From Hyphomicrobium_A sp963726795 (GTDB taxonomy: Bacteria > Pseudomonadota > Alphaproteobacteria > Rhizobiales > Hyphomicrobiaceae), in contig CAVSDD010000003.1 of assembly GCA_963726795.1 (NCBI GenBank), positions 310,001-374,000 on the forward strand: a stretch of DNA of 64,000 bases, read 5' to 3'. This document shows positions 1 through 8,912 of the stretch, one piece after another. The notes under the pieces were generated by a model, which did no database searches, was not told the DNA's origin, and saw only the letters and a program-made list of their open reading frames with translations. The position numbers and the translations under genes were made by a program. How positions within the stretch are numbered: position 1 is the stretch's first letter; each line of letters starts with the position of its first letter.

Positions 1-1745
1 AAGAGCTCAACGCGTGCTTCGAGGCGGCGCTTAATCACATGGGGCGCGGCCTGTCGATGTTCGACGCCGACCAGCGCCTCGTCGTTTGCAATCACGCCTA
101 CCAGAGCATCTACTTTCTTCCCGACGAGCTGACGCAGCCGGGAACGGCATTCGCCGACATCCTGCGCTACCACCTCGGGCGGACGACCACCGAACGCGTG
201 CCCGATGAAGGCATCGACGCCTGGATCAAAGATCACGTCAATTGCCTGACCGGGGAAGGCCACCGCGAGGAACTGCAGAATCTTCCCGATGGGCGCGTGA
301 TCCGCGTCACCTATCAGTCGCTTCAGGGCGGCGGCTGGGTCGACATGCAGGAGGACATCACCGCGCAGCGCCAGGCAGACGAGAAGATCAAGTGGCTCGC
401 CCGGCATGACCCGCTGACGGAGATCCCCAACCGCTTCCATTTCCGCGAGTGCCTCGAGCAGCAGTTCGAATGCTACGACCCGCGCTTGGGCTTCGCCCTG
501 CACTGGATCGACCTCGATCACTTCAAGGAGATCAACGACAAGTATGGTCACCTTGTCGGGGACGGCCTGCTCAAGAGCGTCGCAAACCGGCTGAACAGCG
601 GGCTGCGCTCGGGCGACATGGTCGCCAGACTTGGCGGCGATGAATTCGCGATCCTGCAGGTCGGCGTCGACCGCGATGAGATGGCTGACAATCTGGCGCG
701 CCGCGTCCTGGAGAATATCCGCGGACCGCACGAGGTTCTAGGGCACCAGCTCTACGCTGACGCAAGCGTCGGGGTGGCACTGGCGCCAAAGCATGGACAG
801 ACGCCGGAGCAACTGTTCGCAAGCGCCGACATGGCGCTTTATCGCGCCAAGTCACTGGGGCGCGGCGTGCAAGCGATCTTCGCGCCTGGGCTCGCCGAGC
901 CGACGATCAATCCACTCAAGGCCGAGCTGCAGGATGCTGTCGAGCGCGACGAGCTTGTGCTCCACTACCACCCGATCGTCGACCTGAAGGAAGGCCGTGT
1001 CTCCAACTTCGAGGCGCTGATGCGGTGGCGGCATCCGAGCCGCGGCATGATCCCGCCTTCGGAGTTCATATCGATCGCCGAGGAGACCAAGCTCATTATC
1101 CGCATGGGCAGCTGGGCTCTGCTGCGCGCGTGCGCCGACGCCATGAAGTGGCCGGAAGACATCAAGGTCTCGGTCAACCTTTCGGCCGTGCAGATCGAGT
1201 GCTGCGACGTAGTCGAGGTCGTGACCGATGCCTTGGGCGCCACCGGGCTCGATCCGCAGCGGCTGCAATTGGAGATCACCGAGACCGTGCTGATGCGCGA
1301 CCGCGATCGCGCCCAGCAGGCCCTGAAGGAGCTGCACGCGCTTGGCGTCATGATCACGCTGGACGACTTCGGCACCTGCTTTGCCACGCTCAACTACCTG
1401 CGCAGCTTCCCGTTCAAGAAGATCAAGATCGATCGCAGCTTCGTGCGCGATATCCCCGAGCATCACGACTGCATGGCGATCGTCAAATCGGTCGCGGACC
1501 TGGCGCGCGAGTTGAACATGCGGTCGGTCGCGGAAGGCGTCGAAACCGCGGCAAATCTTGCGGCTGTCCGCTCGGCCGGCTATGACGAAGCGCAGGGCTT
1601 CTATTTCAGCCCGCCCGTTCCCGCGAGCGCGATCGAGCGCGCCATCAGCCAGTGCGCGTTGCGCCTTGCTGCCCCCGGCGCGAGTGGCCCCTCGGGCAAA
1701 GGCGGAAAGACGCCCGTCAAGAAGCGCTCGCGCCCGGCGATCTGA
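1..1745 (+). CDS. PAS-GGDEF-EAL cyclic-di-GMP protein, 5' end outside window
   Basis: A cyclic-di-GMP turnover protein. The reading frame is open from base 3, and the residues before the first ATG (base 39) already look like the start of a PAS domain (LNACFEAALNHMGRGLSMFD), so the true start lies upstream of the window. A PAS-like segment covers about residues 1-120. A diguanylate cyclase domain follows with an intact GGDEF near residue 210 (RLGGDEFAIL). A phosphodiesterase EAL domain follows (FEAL near 336, NLSAVQ, LEITET, DDFGT, KIDRSF, EGVE, QGFYF), with its metal and catalytic residues apparently intact. By family knowledge either or both activities could operate; which dominates cannot be told. 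A basic tail ends the protein. No transmembrane segment is visible in this part. Confidence 0.93.
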   Translation, partial: ELNACFEAALNHMGRGLSMFDADQRLVVCNHAYQSIYFLPDELTQPGTAFADILRYHLGRTTTERVPDEGIDAWIKDHVNCLTGEGHREELQNLPDGRVIRVTYQSLQGGGWVDMQEDITAQRQADEKIKWLARHDPLTEIPNRFHFRECLEQQFECYDPRLGFALHWIDLDHFKEINDKYGHLVGDGLLKSVANRLNSGLRSGDMVARLGGDEFAILQVGVDRDEMADNLARRVLENIRGPHEVLGHQLYADASVGVALAPKHGQTPEQLFASADMALYRAKSLGRGVQAIFAPGLAEPTINPLKAELQDAVERDELVLHYHPIVDLKEGRVSNFEALMRWRHPSRGMIPPSEFISIAEETKLIIRMGSWALLRACADAMKWPEDIKVSVNLSAVQIECCDVVEVVTDALGATGLDPQRLQLEITETVLMRDRDRAQQALKELHALGVMITLDDFGTCFATLNYLRSFPFKKIKIDRSFVRDIPEHHDCMAIVKSVADLARELNMRSVAEGVETAANLAAVRSAGYDEAQGFYFSPPVPASAIERAISQCALRLAAPGASGPSGKGGKTPVKKRSRPAI

Positions 1746-1767
1746 CGAAATCAAATCGAAGCGGGAC

Positions 1768-1786
1768 GCTGCGCGCCGTTCGCAGC
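1768..1786. terminator. Possible hairpin between convergent genes
   Basis: GCTGCG (1768-1773) pairs with CGCAGC (1781-1786) across a 7-base loop, between the stop of the GGDEF/EAL gene (1745) and the stop of the convergent acyltransferase gene (1788). There is no T-run, so this is only a weak terminator candidate. Confidence 0.22.
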
Positions 1787-1787
1787 C

Positions 1788-2759
1788 TCAGGCGTTGACG
1801 GCGATCCGGCTCTTCATTTCGGCCGGCGAGCCGAAGTGCTCAAAATACCGCGGATCGATTTTCTCGACCGGCATGATGATGAGAACATCGGTCGTGCCGA
1901 ACTGGTGATCGATAACGGCCCCATCCCCGACGAAGGCGCCGAGGCGCAGGTAACCCTTGATGAGCGGTGGCAGCGCTTTCAGTGCTGCCTTGGTATCGAC
2001 CTTCTCGCGCGGAAGGCGGTTCATCGGAACGTAAAGCCGGTCATGCGCCCGGCAACGCCACTCGGGCGGCGCCATCGCATTGTGATGCAGGAAGCTGAGC
2101 GCCATGGCGTGCTGGTCTGGGTCGGTGCCAGGCAAGCTCGCGCAGCCGATCATCACGTCGATCCGGTGCTGGCGCACGTAGGTCCACAGGCCGTGCCACA
2201 ACAGCTCCACCGTACGCTTGTTGCGATAGGGCTCGAGCACGCAGGAGCGGCCAAGCTCCATGAACCGGTAGTGCGGGGAACGCGCCTCGATCAGCGGAGC
2301 GATGTCGTATTCGCTTTGGGTGTAAAAACCCAGCGTCCGCTCGGCGATGTCCTGACGCAGCACACGATAGGTGCCAACGACCTTCTGGCGCCGCAGCCCG
2401 GCCCAAGGGTCTGGATCGGCATAGGTTGTCTCGTCAACGACGAGCAGGTGGTCGCACACGGCGTCATAGGGGTCCTCGTCGCGCCGCCGCAGTTCTGCAC
2501 GCAGGCTCGGGACCGCCGACATCTCCTCGTAGAAAACCTGGTAGCGCAGCCGCTGGGCGAGCTTGATCTCGCGGCGCTTGCGCGCAAGGCGAACCTCGAG
2601 GCTGCCGACCTTGCCGTAGACCATGTCCGGCTTGCGCAGCGGGAACGTCGGACCGCGCCCGTCCGTCAGGATGCGCAGCGCCAATAAGCCACGCGGGACT
2701 GCCTGCCACTTCGGGCTGCTCGCCAATCGGGTGGCCATGCGCCGCGCCGCATCCCTCAT
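1788..2759 (-). CDS. OlsB-like GNAT acyltransferase (hemolysin-like family)
   Basis: A 323-residue member of the GNAT-fold family that includes ornithine acyl-ACP N-acyltransferase OlsB (first step of ornithine-lipid synthesis) and proteins historically called hemolysins. Family features seen: an N-terminal segment KLAQRLRYQVFYEEM, an acidic DEDPYDAVCDHLLVVD block, then VVGTYRVLRQD, FMELGRSCVLEPYR, and a hydrophobic MIGCASLPGTDP. The ATG at 2759 is chosen because GGAG lies eight bases upstream; an open frame further upstream has no such signal. The C-terminal part (DGAVIDHQFGTTDVLIIMP) is typical of the longer rhizobial members. It would acylate ornithine with an acyl-ACP at the inner membrane. 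Substrate is inferred, and no olsA lies next to it. Confidence 0.68.
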   Translation of the reverse strand: MRDAARRMATRLASSPKWQAVPRGLLALRILTDGRGPTFPLRKPDMVYGKVGSLEVRLARKRREIKLAQRLRYQVFYEEMSAVPSLRAELRRRDEDPYDAVCDHLLVVDETTYADPDPWAGLRRQKVVGTYRVLRQDIAERTLGFYTQSEYDIAPLIEARSPHYRFMELGRSCVLEPYRNKRTVELLWHGLWTYVRQHRIDVMIGCASLPGTDPDQHAMALSFLHHNAMAPPEWRCRAHDRLYVPMNRLPREKVDTKAALKALPPLIKGYLRLGAFVGDGAVIDHQFGTTDVLIIMPVEKIDPRYFEHFGSPAEMKSRIAVNA

Positions 2760-2944
2760 ATTTCGTCTCCGATTATCCTGCCCGCCCCTGCAGAGCACCC
2801 CTGGGTCTCTGCGCAAAGGCGCCACCGCGCCCGATTCGGCGTGGCGGCGCAAAGGCCAAGCTTTTCTCCAATGGCCATGGGCGGATAACACCCTTTCATG
2901 ACAGACTTTAGATGGCCACCGTCGCGAGAGAAAAAAGCGAGCCC

Positions 2945-5377
2945 CTAGGCCGCGGCGTCCGAATCCCCACCCGCCGAGCGGCGAAACCAGCGTTGCAACA
3001 CCGCCTGGAGCCCCGCCTTGTCGAACGGTTTCGCCAAGTAATCGTCCATCCCGGCTTCGAGATACCGCTTCTTATCCTCGGCAAAGGCGCTCGCCGTCAA
3101 TGCCACAATTGGCGGGATGCGCTCGTCTCCGTAGCCGTGGCTCGCATATAAAGCCTTGATTTTACGCGTGGCTTCGATGCCATCGAGCTGCGGCATGAAA
3201 ATGTCCATGAGCACCAGATCGAGCGGGGGAGCTTCCCCGTCGAGAGCGCGGGCGACCGCCACGACGGCTTCGTGGCCGTTCGTGACCGCAACGTACTCGC
3301 AGCCGCACTTCTCGAGCACCCGTTTGGCGAGCAGCGAGTTGATCTCGTTGTCTTCCGCCAGCAGGACGCGCCGTGGCACGCCGAAGGACTCATGCAGCCT
3401 GGGGATTTCGTCGAGCACGGACACGTCGCTCGGCGGAGCGCCTGGCGCGCGCAGCCCCAGCTGCATCAGCATCGACGCGGGGCGGACGGGGCGCACGAGG
3501 TAGGAATCGAATCCGGCGGCCTTGAATTCGGCGAGGCTGGCGCGCGCCAGCACGTTGACGAGAACGATGCCGCGCACCGGACTATTGGGGTTCAGTCGGC
3601 GCACCGCATCCAGAAGGCGGCCTGCCGCCAGCGCTCCTGCCGCGCCATCGACGACGATTCGGTCGAACGGCTCTGACCTGGCAGCCGCTGCCTCGACGAG
3701 AACGAGCGCCGAACCGAAGTCTGATTCGGAGGCGGCCACCCCGGTGGAGGAGAGTGCGTAGACGAGGGCACGACGTTCCAGTGGCCGATCGAAGGCCAAC
3801 AGGACCCGCCCCATCGCCGCGATGGTGGCCCTGTCCGTGCCGTCCGCGGCTGCAAGCTGCTTCAATACGAGATTGACCACGAAGGTCGATCCTTTGCCCG
3901 GCGCGGTCACGACGTTGATTTCGCCGCCCATCGCGCGAACGAGCTGCATCGAAATGGCTAGTCCGAGGCCCGTCCCGCCATCGCGCCGGCGTACGGCGGC
4001 GTCGGCCTGCTCGAACTCGGCAAACAAGCCGCCCATGTCCTCTGGCGACATGCCAATGCCGGTGTCCTCGACGGAAATCTCGACGTCGACCGTGCCGCTG
4101 ACCGCGCTGTCGGCGTGCTTCTTTGCCGTCGCACTGACGCTGACACCGCCGTTGTCGGTGAACTTCACCGCATTCGAAAGCAAGTTCAGCAGGATCTGGC
4201 GCACGCGCGTCTCATCGCCCGAGACGAGGCGCGGCAGCTCGGGATCGACGGACCAGGCGATCTCGAGACCCTTTTCATGCGCGCGCGGGGCGAGCAGCTC
4301 CACCACGCCTTGAATGCAGGCCTCCAGCGCAAACGGCCCCTCGCTCAACTCGAGCTTGCCGGCTTCGATCTTGGAGAAATCGAGGATCTCGTCGATCAGC
4401 GCGAGAAGCGTGCGCGCCGATTGATCGATGGCTCGCGCATACGTTTGCTGCTCGGGGGTCTGCTGCGTCTCGACGAGCAGGCTGGCCATGCCCATGATGC
4501 CGTTCATCGGCGTGCGGATTTCGTGGCTCATGGCGGCCAAGAAGCGCGATTTTGCGCGGTTTGCCGCTTCTGCCTGGTCGCGTGCTTCGGCGAGCTGCGC
4601 TTCCACGCGACGCTGCTCGGTGATGTCGCGGCCGATGCTCTGGACCTCGAGACCCAAGCCGTCGGCGGCGGGGACGAGCTGCTCCTCCCACTCGATCCAG
4701 CGCTGGCCGTTATCCATCGGCACGCTTTGCGTGAATCGCTTGCGGGGGATGTCGTCGGTGGTCGCAAGCGGCGTCGTTTCCTCGCCGTCGCACGATTCCA
4801 AGCTGAATGGCTTGCCGAGGACGTCCTCGGAAGAGACGGCAAAATTCCGCAGGAACGACCGGTTGACGAAAGTCAGGCGGCCCTCCGCGTCACGGCGCAC
4901 GATCATGTCCTCCTGCGCATCGAGGAGAGCGCGGTAACGCTGTTCCTTCTCGTCGAGCTGCCACTGCACATCCTGCAGCTGCTCCAATCGCCGCTCGAGA
5001 CGCGCGGCAAAATCGACAAGGCTGGCCGGAAGCGTGGCTGCGGCCGACCGCGCACGAGGAAGCAGTGAAAGATGCAGGGATACAAATCCGAGTGCGGCAC
5101 CGATACCGGCAAAGACAACCGCGGAAGCCTTGGGCGCGAGGAGGGCCGCAACGAAGAACGAGACAAGCGCGCAGCCGAGCGCGGTTGTGGCGATCGGATC
5201 GGAAAGGGCCCATTCGATGAACGCGACTCTCCCCCAGGAGGCCGGTGCGATCGCGACGTCTTCAGGTTTGAGGGTGCCGGGGGCAATGGCCGCAGCGTTT
5301 TCCGGTAAACCTCCGGGCCCGCTTCTATCGCGGGCAGTGTCCGGGGCGACCGATGAATTAGAGATTTCTTGGCTCAC
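2945..5377 (-). CDS. Membrane hybrid sensor histidine kinase/response regulator
   Basis: About 810 residues. Two hydrophobic segments lie near residues 58-108. A PAS sensor follows (RYRALLDAQEDMIVRRD), then HisKA with phospho-acceptor His near 284 (FLAAMSHEIRTPMNG). The ATPase domain has its N box (LLNLLSNAVKF), VEDTGIGM and GGTGLGLAIS. A middle receiver-like domain looks degenerate: its usual invariant Lys is replaced (YLVRPVRP). The C-terminal receiver is complete, with phospho-acceptor Asp near 724 (LVLMDIFMPQ), EDN and YLAKPF. The start is uncertain. A GTG at 5377 is preferred because longer versions would overlap the Trm112 gene upstream; a TTG slightly upstream is possible. Its signal and output partner are unknown. 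Confidence 0.88.
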   Translation of the reverse strand: MSQEISNSSVAPDTARDRSGPGGLPENAAAIAPGTLKPEDVAIAPASWGRVAFIEWALSDPIATTALGCALVSFFVAALLAPKASAVVFAGIGAALGFVSLHLSLLPRARSAAATLPASLVDFAARLERRLEQLQDVQWQLDEKEQRYRALLDAQEDMIVRRDAEGRLTFVNRSFLRNFAVSSEDVLGKPFSLESCDGEETTPLATTDDIPRKRFTQSVPMDNGQRWIEWEEQLVPAADGLGLEVQSIGRDITEQRRVEAQLAEARDQAEAANRAKSRFLAAMSHEIRTPMNGIMGMASLLVETQQTPEQQTYARAIDQSARTLLALIDEILDFSKIEAGKLELSEGPFALEACIQGVVELLAPRAHEKGLEIAWSVDPELPRLVSGDETRVRQILLNLLSNAVKFTDNGGVSVSATAKKHADSAVSGTVDVEISVEDTGIGMSPEDMGGLFAEFEQADAAVRRRDGGTGLGLAISMQLVRAMGGEINVVTAPGKGSTFVVNLVLKQLAAADGTDRATIAAMGRVLLAFDRPLERRALVYALSSTGVAASESDFGSALVLVEAAAARSEPFDRIVVDGAAGALAAGRLLDAVRRLNPNSPVRGIVLVNVLARASLAEFKAAGFDSYLVRPVRPASMLMQLGLRAPGAPPSDVSVLDEIPRLHESFGVPRRVLLAEDNEINSLLAKRVLEKCGCEYVAVTNGHEAVVAVARALDGEAPPLDLVLMDIFMPQLDGIEATRKIKALYASHGYGDERIPPIVALTASAFAEDKKRYLEAGMDDYLAKPFDKAGLQAVLQRWFRRSAGGDSDAAA

Positions 5378-5463
5378 GCCTGGCGCCCGCCCGCTCGCTG
5401 AAAATGATTGGCGCGAGCCAAGCACGCACGGTGTTTCGAAACGCTGAAGCAGGATGGTTAAAG

Positions 5464-5700
5464 CTAACCATTCCTGTTTTGGGATTGTGCGGTGCGCGGG
5501 GCATCGTCCAGGCGCCGCGCGTCGTCCACCGTCAAAAGCGGCACGCCGTCGCGGATCGGATAGGCGAGACCAGCCGCCTTGCTGATCAATTCCTGCGCGC
5601 CTGCGTCGTATTGCAGCGTCGTTTTCGTCAGCGGGCACACGAGGATCTCGAGCAGCTTGGCATCGATCTGCGTTCGCCCTTTATCGCTTTCGCCGCTCAT
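5464..5700 (-). CDS. Trm112-family (UPF0434/YcaR-like) zinc-ribbon-like protein
   Basis: A 78-residue protein of the Trm112/UPF0434 family. Core motifs are seen: LLEILVCPLTKTTLQYD, ELISKAAGLAYPIRDGVPLL. In the family these small proteins act as activators or partners of methyltransferases, or have unassigned roles in bacteria. Only one cysteine of the usual zinc-ribbon set is visible (CPLT), as is common in bacterial members. The ATG at 5700 has GGGAG seven bases upstream. The gene is 13 bases after the LON-domain gene and so probably the last cistron of the trx-LON-Trm112 unit. Confidence 0.85.
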   Translation of the reverse strand: MSGESDKGRTQIDAKLLEILVCPLTKTTLQYDAGAQELISKAAGLAYPIRDGVPLLTVDDARRLDDAPRTAQSQNRNG

Positions 5701-5713
5701 CGCGATCTCCCGC

Positions 5714-6400
5714 TCACTGCAGCGTATTGCCGTTGCCGCCGCTGGAGGCGAGTTCCATCTCGGCAAGCGCCACCAGGACGTCGGCGCGCCGCTTCAAGTC
5801 CTCTGCTTCGAGCAGCGCCTGCTTCTCCTCCGGGCCATAGGGACACATCACGCAAAGCGCATTGATGAGGAACTCGCTCGAAGCGCGCTGGATTGCGCCC
5901 CAGTCGGCCTCGAGCTTGTTGGCGTCGAGATAGGAGCGCAAAACCCGCAGCAGGTTTGATCGGTCGACCTGGTCCTCGCCGAGGCCCTCATTCAAGTCCG
6001 TCACGAAGCGGTCGTAGCTGACGCTGCCGACGCGGTAGGGGGCATCGGTCAACGCCTCGTCGAGGATCTCATAGCGCACGATCCCCGTGAGCGTGATCGT
6101 CAGACGCCCGACGTCTACTTCCTGGTAGGTCGTCACGCGACCGACGCAGCCCACATTGCGCAAACCGACGGAGCGGGCGATCGGGCTCTCCTCGTCGTCG
6201 AGCTCGCCGCCCAGCGCCGGTTGCACGATGCCGATCAGGCGATCGCCCGACATGACATCGTCCAGCATCTTGAGATAGCGCGGCTCGAAAACATTGAGCG
6301 GCAGCGTCGCTCGTGGCAGCAGGATCGCGCCGCGCAGCGGAAACAACGGGATGCGCGGCGGCAGGTCGGACGGGCGCCGGTAACGGTCGGTCGGTGACAC
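5714..6400 (-). CDS. LON substrate-binding-domain protein
   Basis: A 228-residue stand-alone LON N-terminal domain protein. It starts RIPLFPLRGAILLPRATLPL and continues LNVFEPRYLKMLDDVM, both hallmarks of the domain, and it lacks the ATPase and protease domains of Lon itself. Such proteins are widely conserved in alphaproteobacteria but their role is unassigned. The start is a GTG at 6400 with GAGG a few bases upstream. It sits 29 bases after the thioredoxin gene and 13 bases before the Trm112 gene on the same strand, which suggests one transcript. A C-terminal MCPYGPEEKQALLE segment is typical of the rhizobial family. Confidence 0.88.
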   Translation of the reverse strand: MSPTDRYRRPSDLPPRIPLFPLRGAILLPRATLPLNVFEPRYLKMLDDVMSGDRLIGIVQPALGGELDDEESPIARSVGLRNVGCVGRVTTYQEVDVGRLTITLTGIVRYEILDEALTDAPYRVGSVSYDRFVTDLNEGLGEDQVDRSNLLRVLRSYLDANKLEADWGAIQRASSEFLINALCVMCPYGPEEKQALLEAEDLKRRADVLVALAEMELASSGGNGNTLQ

Positions 6401-6429
6401 CTTACCTCATCCTTTCCGGCTTGACGCCT

Positions 6430-7344
6430 TTAGGAGAACAACAGCGACGACAACCGGCGCCGCGCGTCGACCGTAACGGGATCCTTGAGGCCCCAGGCCT
6501 CGAACAATTGAACGAGCTGTTTGCGCGCCGCCTCGTCATTCCACTTGCGGTCCCGGCGAATGAGATCGAGCAGATGCTCGACCGCCTCGGCCTTCTGGCC
6601 GCGGGCGGCGCTGGCAATCGCCAGATCGTATCGCGCCTGGTGATCCGCCGGGTTTGCGTCGATGCGCGCCTGCAATGCGGCGCGGTTGTCGGCCTGACCT
6701 GCCTTGCGCGCCAACTCGAGCGCGGCCTTCACGCCTTCCACGGCAGCAGACTTCTGCTCGTCCGGCGGCACCAATGCGATCATCTGCTCCGCACGGGCAA
6801 GATCGCCGGTCTGCAAATAGCAGCGCGCGAGGCCCGCAAGCGCGGGGACGTTCTGTTTGTGATCCTGAAGGATGGCGGCGAAAATTTCTGCGGCCCCCTG
6901 CACGTCGCCCTCTTGCAGCGCCTGCTCGCCAGCGGCCAGCATGCCGGCAACGTCATCCTGGACCTCGCCGCCGAGCAGCCGATCGATGAAAGCGCGAATC
7001 GCGGTCTCGGGCTGGGCTCCCATGAAGCCGTCGAGCGGGCGGCCGTCGCGGAAAGCATAGACCGTCGGCAGCGACTGAACTCGGAGCTGCCCGGCGATCG
7101 CCGGGTGCTCGTCGACGTTGATCTTTACGAGCTTGACCTTGCCGGCGTAGCTCTTAACCACCTTTTCGAGAATGGGCGTCAGCTGCTTGCAGGGCTGACA
7201 CCAGGCCGCCCAGAAATCGACGAGGACGGGGACCGCGCGCGAGGCTTCGAGCACATCCTTGGCAAAGCCCGCGGTGGTCGAGGTTTTGATCAGGTCCGCG
7301 TCCGCCGCGCCCGCGGCCGATCCTTTCAGCGCGCCCAAGTCCAT
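6430..7344 (-). CDS. Thioredoxin-fold co-chaperone with TPR tail (CnoX/YbbN-like)
   Basis: About 304 residues. An N-terminal thioredoxin domain (VPVLVDFWAAWCQPCKQLTP) is followed by an all-helical TPR-like region (GDVQGAAEIFAAILQDH, DLARAEQMIALV). This is the architecture of CnoX (YbbN), which protects and delivers unfolded proteins to chaperones under oxidative stress. The active-site motif is WCQPC rather than the standard WCGPC; both cysteines are retained, so redox activity is plausible. The ATG at 7344 is preferred to an adjacent TTG because AGGAG lies correctly upstream. It heads the minus-strand trio with the LON and Trm112 genes. Confidence 0.9.
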   Translation of the reverse strand: MDLGALKGSAAGAADADLIKTSTTAGFAKDVLEASRAVPVLVDFWAAWCQPCKQLTPILEKVVKSYAGKVKLVKINVDEHPAIAGQLRVQSLPTVYAFRDGRPLDGFMGAQPETAIRAFIDRLLGGEVQDDVAGMLAAGEQALQEGDVQGAAEIFAAILQDHKQNVPALAGLARCYLQTGDLARAEQMIALVPPDEQKSAAVEGVKAALELARKAGQADNRAALQARIDANPADHQARYDLAIASAARGQKAEAVEHLLDLIRRDRKWNDEAARKQLVQLFEAWGLKDPVTVDARRRLSSLLFS

Positions 7345-7548
7345 CAACGTCTCCTTACCCCCGCTACTGTTCGTTGTTGCTTACTTAGATAGCAGAACTG
7401 TGCCGGCCTATCATGTCCGGCAACATCGTTGACCCAACTATGGGCCTCACTTGAATAACGCACACGGGAAAGATCGGGATCACCCCCGCCTAGCACAAGG
7501 CGCGGGGAGCCCGCTCATATATTCATCGCTGAGCGACCCGTCGCGCCA

Positions 7549-8070
7549 TCAGGGGTCGGGCTTCGTCCCTTCAAGGGAAGCGATTCTCGGCTCGTGGCCA
7601 CACGCTCGAATGAACCGCAAAAGGTCGTCGCGGGCAATGCTCGTGGTCGCGATGTTCTCGAGGGGGTGGCAGTTGATCGTCTCGTGAAGCATCAATTCAC
7701 GATCAAATACGACGCGTACTTGCCGTTCGGTGTCGTTAACGAGCGCGAATGCAGTCACCGATCCGGGCGGCACGCCGAGCGTCGCCATCAAGAGCTCGGG
7801 CTTGCCGAAGGAGAAGCGGCCGGCGCCCAGCGTCCGCGCCAAACCTTTGAGATCGACGCGCGTGGTCGTCTTGGCGATGACGAGAAACAGCGTCCCGCGG
7901 TCGTCCTTCAGGAAGAGGTTCTTGGTGTCCGCGCCCGGCAGCTCACGCTCTAATTTGTCACTCTCGGCGACAGTGAACACGGGCTCATGCTCGATCGTGT
8001 GCGTTGCGATGCCGAGTTCGGCCAAGCGCTTGAACAAGTCGGATCGCGTGGCGGGAGGCATTGCGGGCAT
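7549..8070 (-). CDS. Prolyl-tRNA deacylase (ProX/YbaK editing-domain protein)
   Basis: A 173-residue free-standing trans-editing domain of the YbaK/ProX family, which hydrolyses mischarged Ala- or Cys-tRNA(Pro). Diagnostic stretches are present: THTIEHEPVFTVAES, KNLFLKDDRGTLFLVIA, RFSFGKPELLMATLGVPPGSVT, and the C-terminal LMLHETINCHPLENIATTSI. The last two fit the alanine-specific ProXp-ala group better than YbaK, but this assignment is by eye. The start is unclear: ATGs at 8070 and 8061 are in frame and neither has a strong ribosome site. It is monocistronic. Confidence 0.85.
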   Translation of the reverse strand: MPAMPPATRSDLFKRLAELGIATHTIEHEPVFTVAESDKLERELPGADTKNLFLKDDRGTLFLVIAKTTTRVDLKGLARTLGAGRFSFGKPELLMATLGVPPGSVTAFALVNDTERQVRVVFDRELMLHETINCHPLENIATTSIARDDLLRFIRACGHEPRIASLEGTKPDP

Positions 8071-8241
8071 GGGGGCTGAGTGCCGAAGGATTAGGTCGAT
8101 CCGGTTATAGCTGACCCTTTGCCGGCCATCATCAACCGGTAAGCATGGGCCAGAGCGCCGCCCGCAAAGCGCCGCCGCCCTTGCTGCCGACCGGCGCCGT
8201 GCGCTAGGGTTCGCGGCGAACCTGCGATGGTAGGAGACCAG

Positions 8242-8652
8242 ATGTCTGCACGAGGTGTCATGCGCTCCGCGGTGATTGTTGCGGCACTGCTCGCGGCAAG
8301 CCTCCTCAGCGGCCCGGCTTCGGCCCAGGACCGCTGGGCGGCAATTGCCCCAAACCAGGAGAACTCGGCCAACGTCGTCTGGGCGACGAGCAAAGACGAG
8401 GCCAAGAAGTTGGCCGTGCTCGCCTGCAAACAGTCGTCGTCAACGTGTGCCGAGACCCCCGCCAGCACGAACTCCATGGACAATATGTTCGCGGTGATGT
8501 GCTGCGATGATCCCCGCGCTGCGTGCGCCGCCGGGGTCGGCTCCGACCGCGCCAGCGCGCTGAAGGCGGTCAAGGCCATCTTCTCGGACGGCAACTTCCA
8601 GAAGTGCACCTTGAAGAACTACTTCAAGGCCGGGACCGGCGAGAAGGGCTAG
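8242..8652 (+). CDS. Secreted DUF4189-like protein
   Basis: About 136 residues. An N-terminal signal peptide (hydrophobic VIVAALLAASLLSGPASA) ends near ASAQ. The mature part begins DRWAAIAPNQ and carries eight or so cysteines (CKQSSSTC, MCCDD, KCTLKNYF), consistent with a disulfide-bonded periplasmic or secreted domain of the DUF4189 type. The function of that domain is unknown. The ATG at 8242 is chosen over one at 8227 because GGAG lies six bases upstream of it. The gene stands alone, just upstream of tRNA-Gly. Confidence 0.7.
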   Translation: MSARGVMRSAVIVAALLAASLLSGPASAQDRWAAIAPNQENSANVVWATSKDEAKKLAVLACKQSSSTCAETPASTNSMDNMFAVMCCDDPRAACAAGVGSDRASALKAVKAIFSDGNFQKCTLKNYFKAGTGEKG

Positions 8653-8778
8653 CCAGCCCAGCGGCGGCCAGCAAGGTGCAGCGCCTTGCAAAGGCCAGCG
8701 CCTTGCAAAGGATCGGCAGTTGCGCCATAAGGCGTGTCCGCGCCGCTGATTTTGCAGCGGCGCCATACCCATACGGAT

Positions 8779-8853
8779 GCGGGCGTAGCTCAGGGGTAGA
8801 GCATCACGTTGCCAACGTGAGGGTCGACGGTTCAAATCCGTTCGCCCGCTCCA
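8779..8853 (+). tRNA. tRNA-Gly(GCC)
   Basis: A complete cloverleaf. Acceptor GCGGGCG pairs with CGCCCGC. The anticodon stem is TCACG/CGTGA with loop TTGCCAA, giving anticodon GCC at 8811-8813. The T loop is TTCAAAT, and the CCA end is encoded at 8851-8853. It reads GGC and GGU glycine codons. Confidence 0.97.
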
Positions 8854-8879
8854 ATTTCTCGATTTTCGGATGAACTGCG

Positions 8880-8896
8880 TCCGGCACGTTGCCGGA
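8880..8896. terminator. Short hairpin downstream of tRNA-Gly
   Basis: TCCGGC (8880-8885) and GCCGGA (8891-8896) form a six-base stem with a five-base loop, 27 bases after the tRNA and just before the stop of the convergent ParA gene. A second six-base inverted repeat (AGCGCC/GGCGCT) follows and overlaps that stop codon. Neither has a T-run. Confidence 0.28.
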
Positions 8897-8912
8897 GCGT
8901 GATAGCGCCGGC

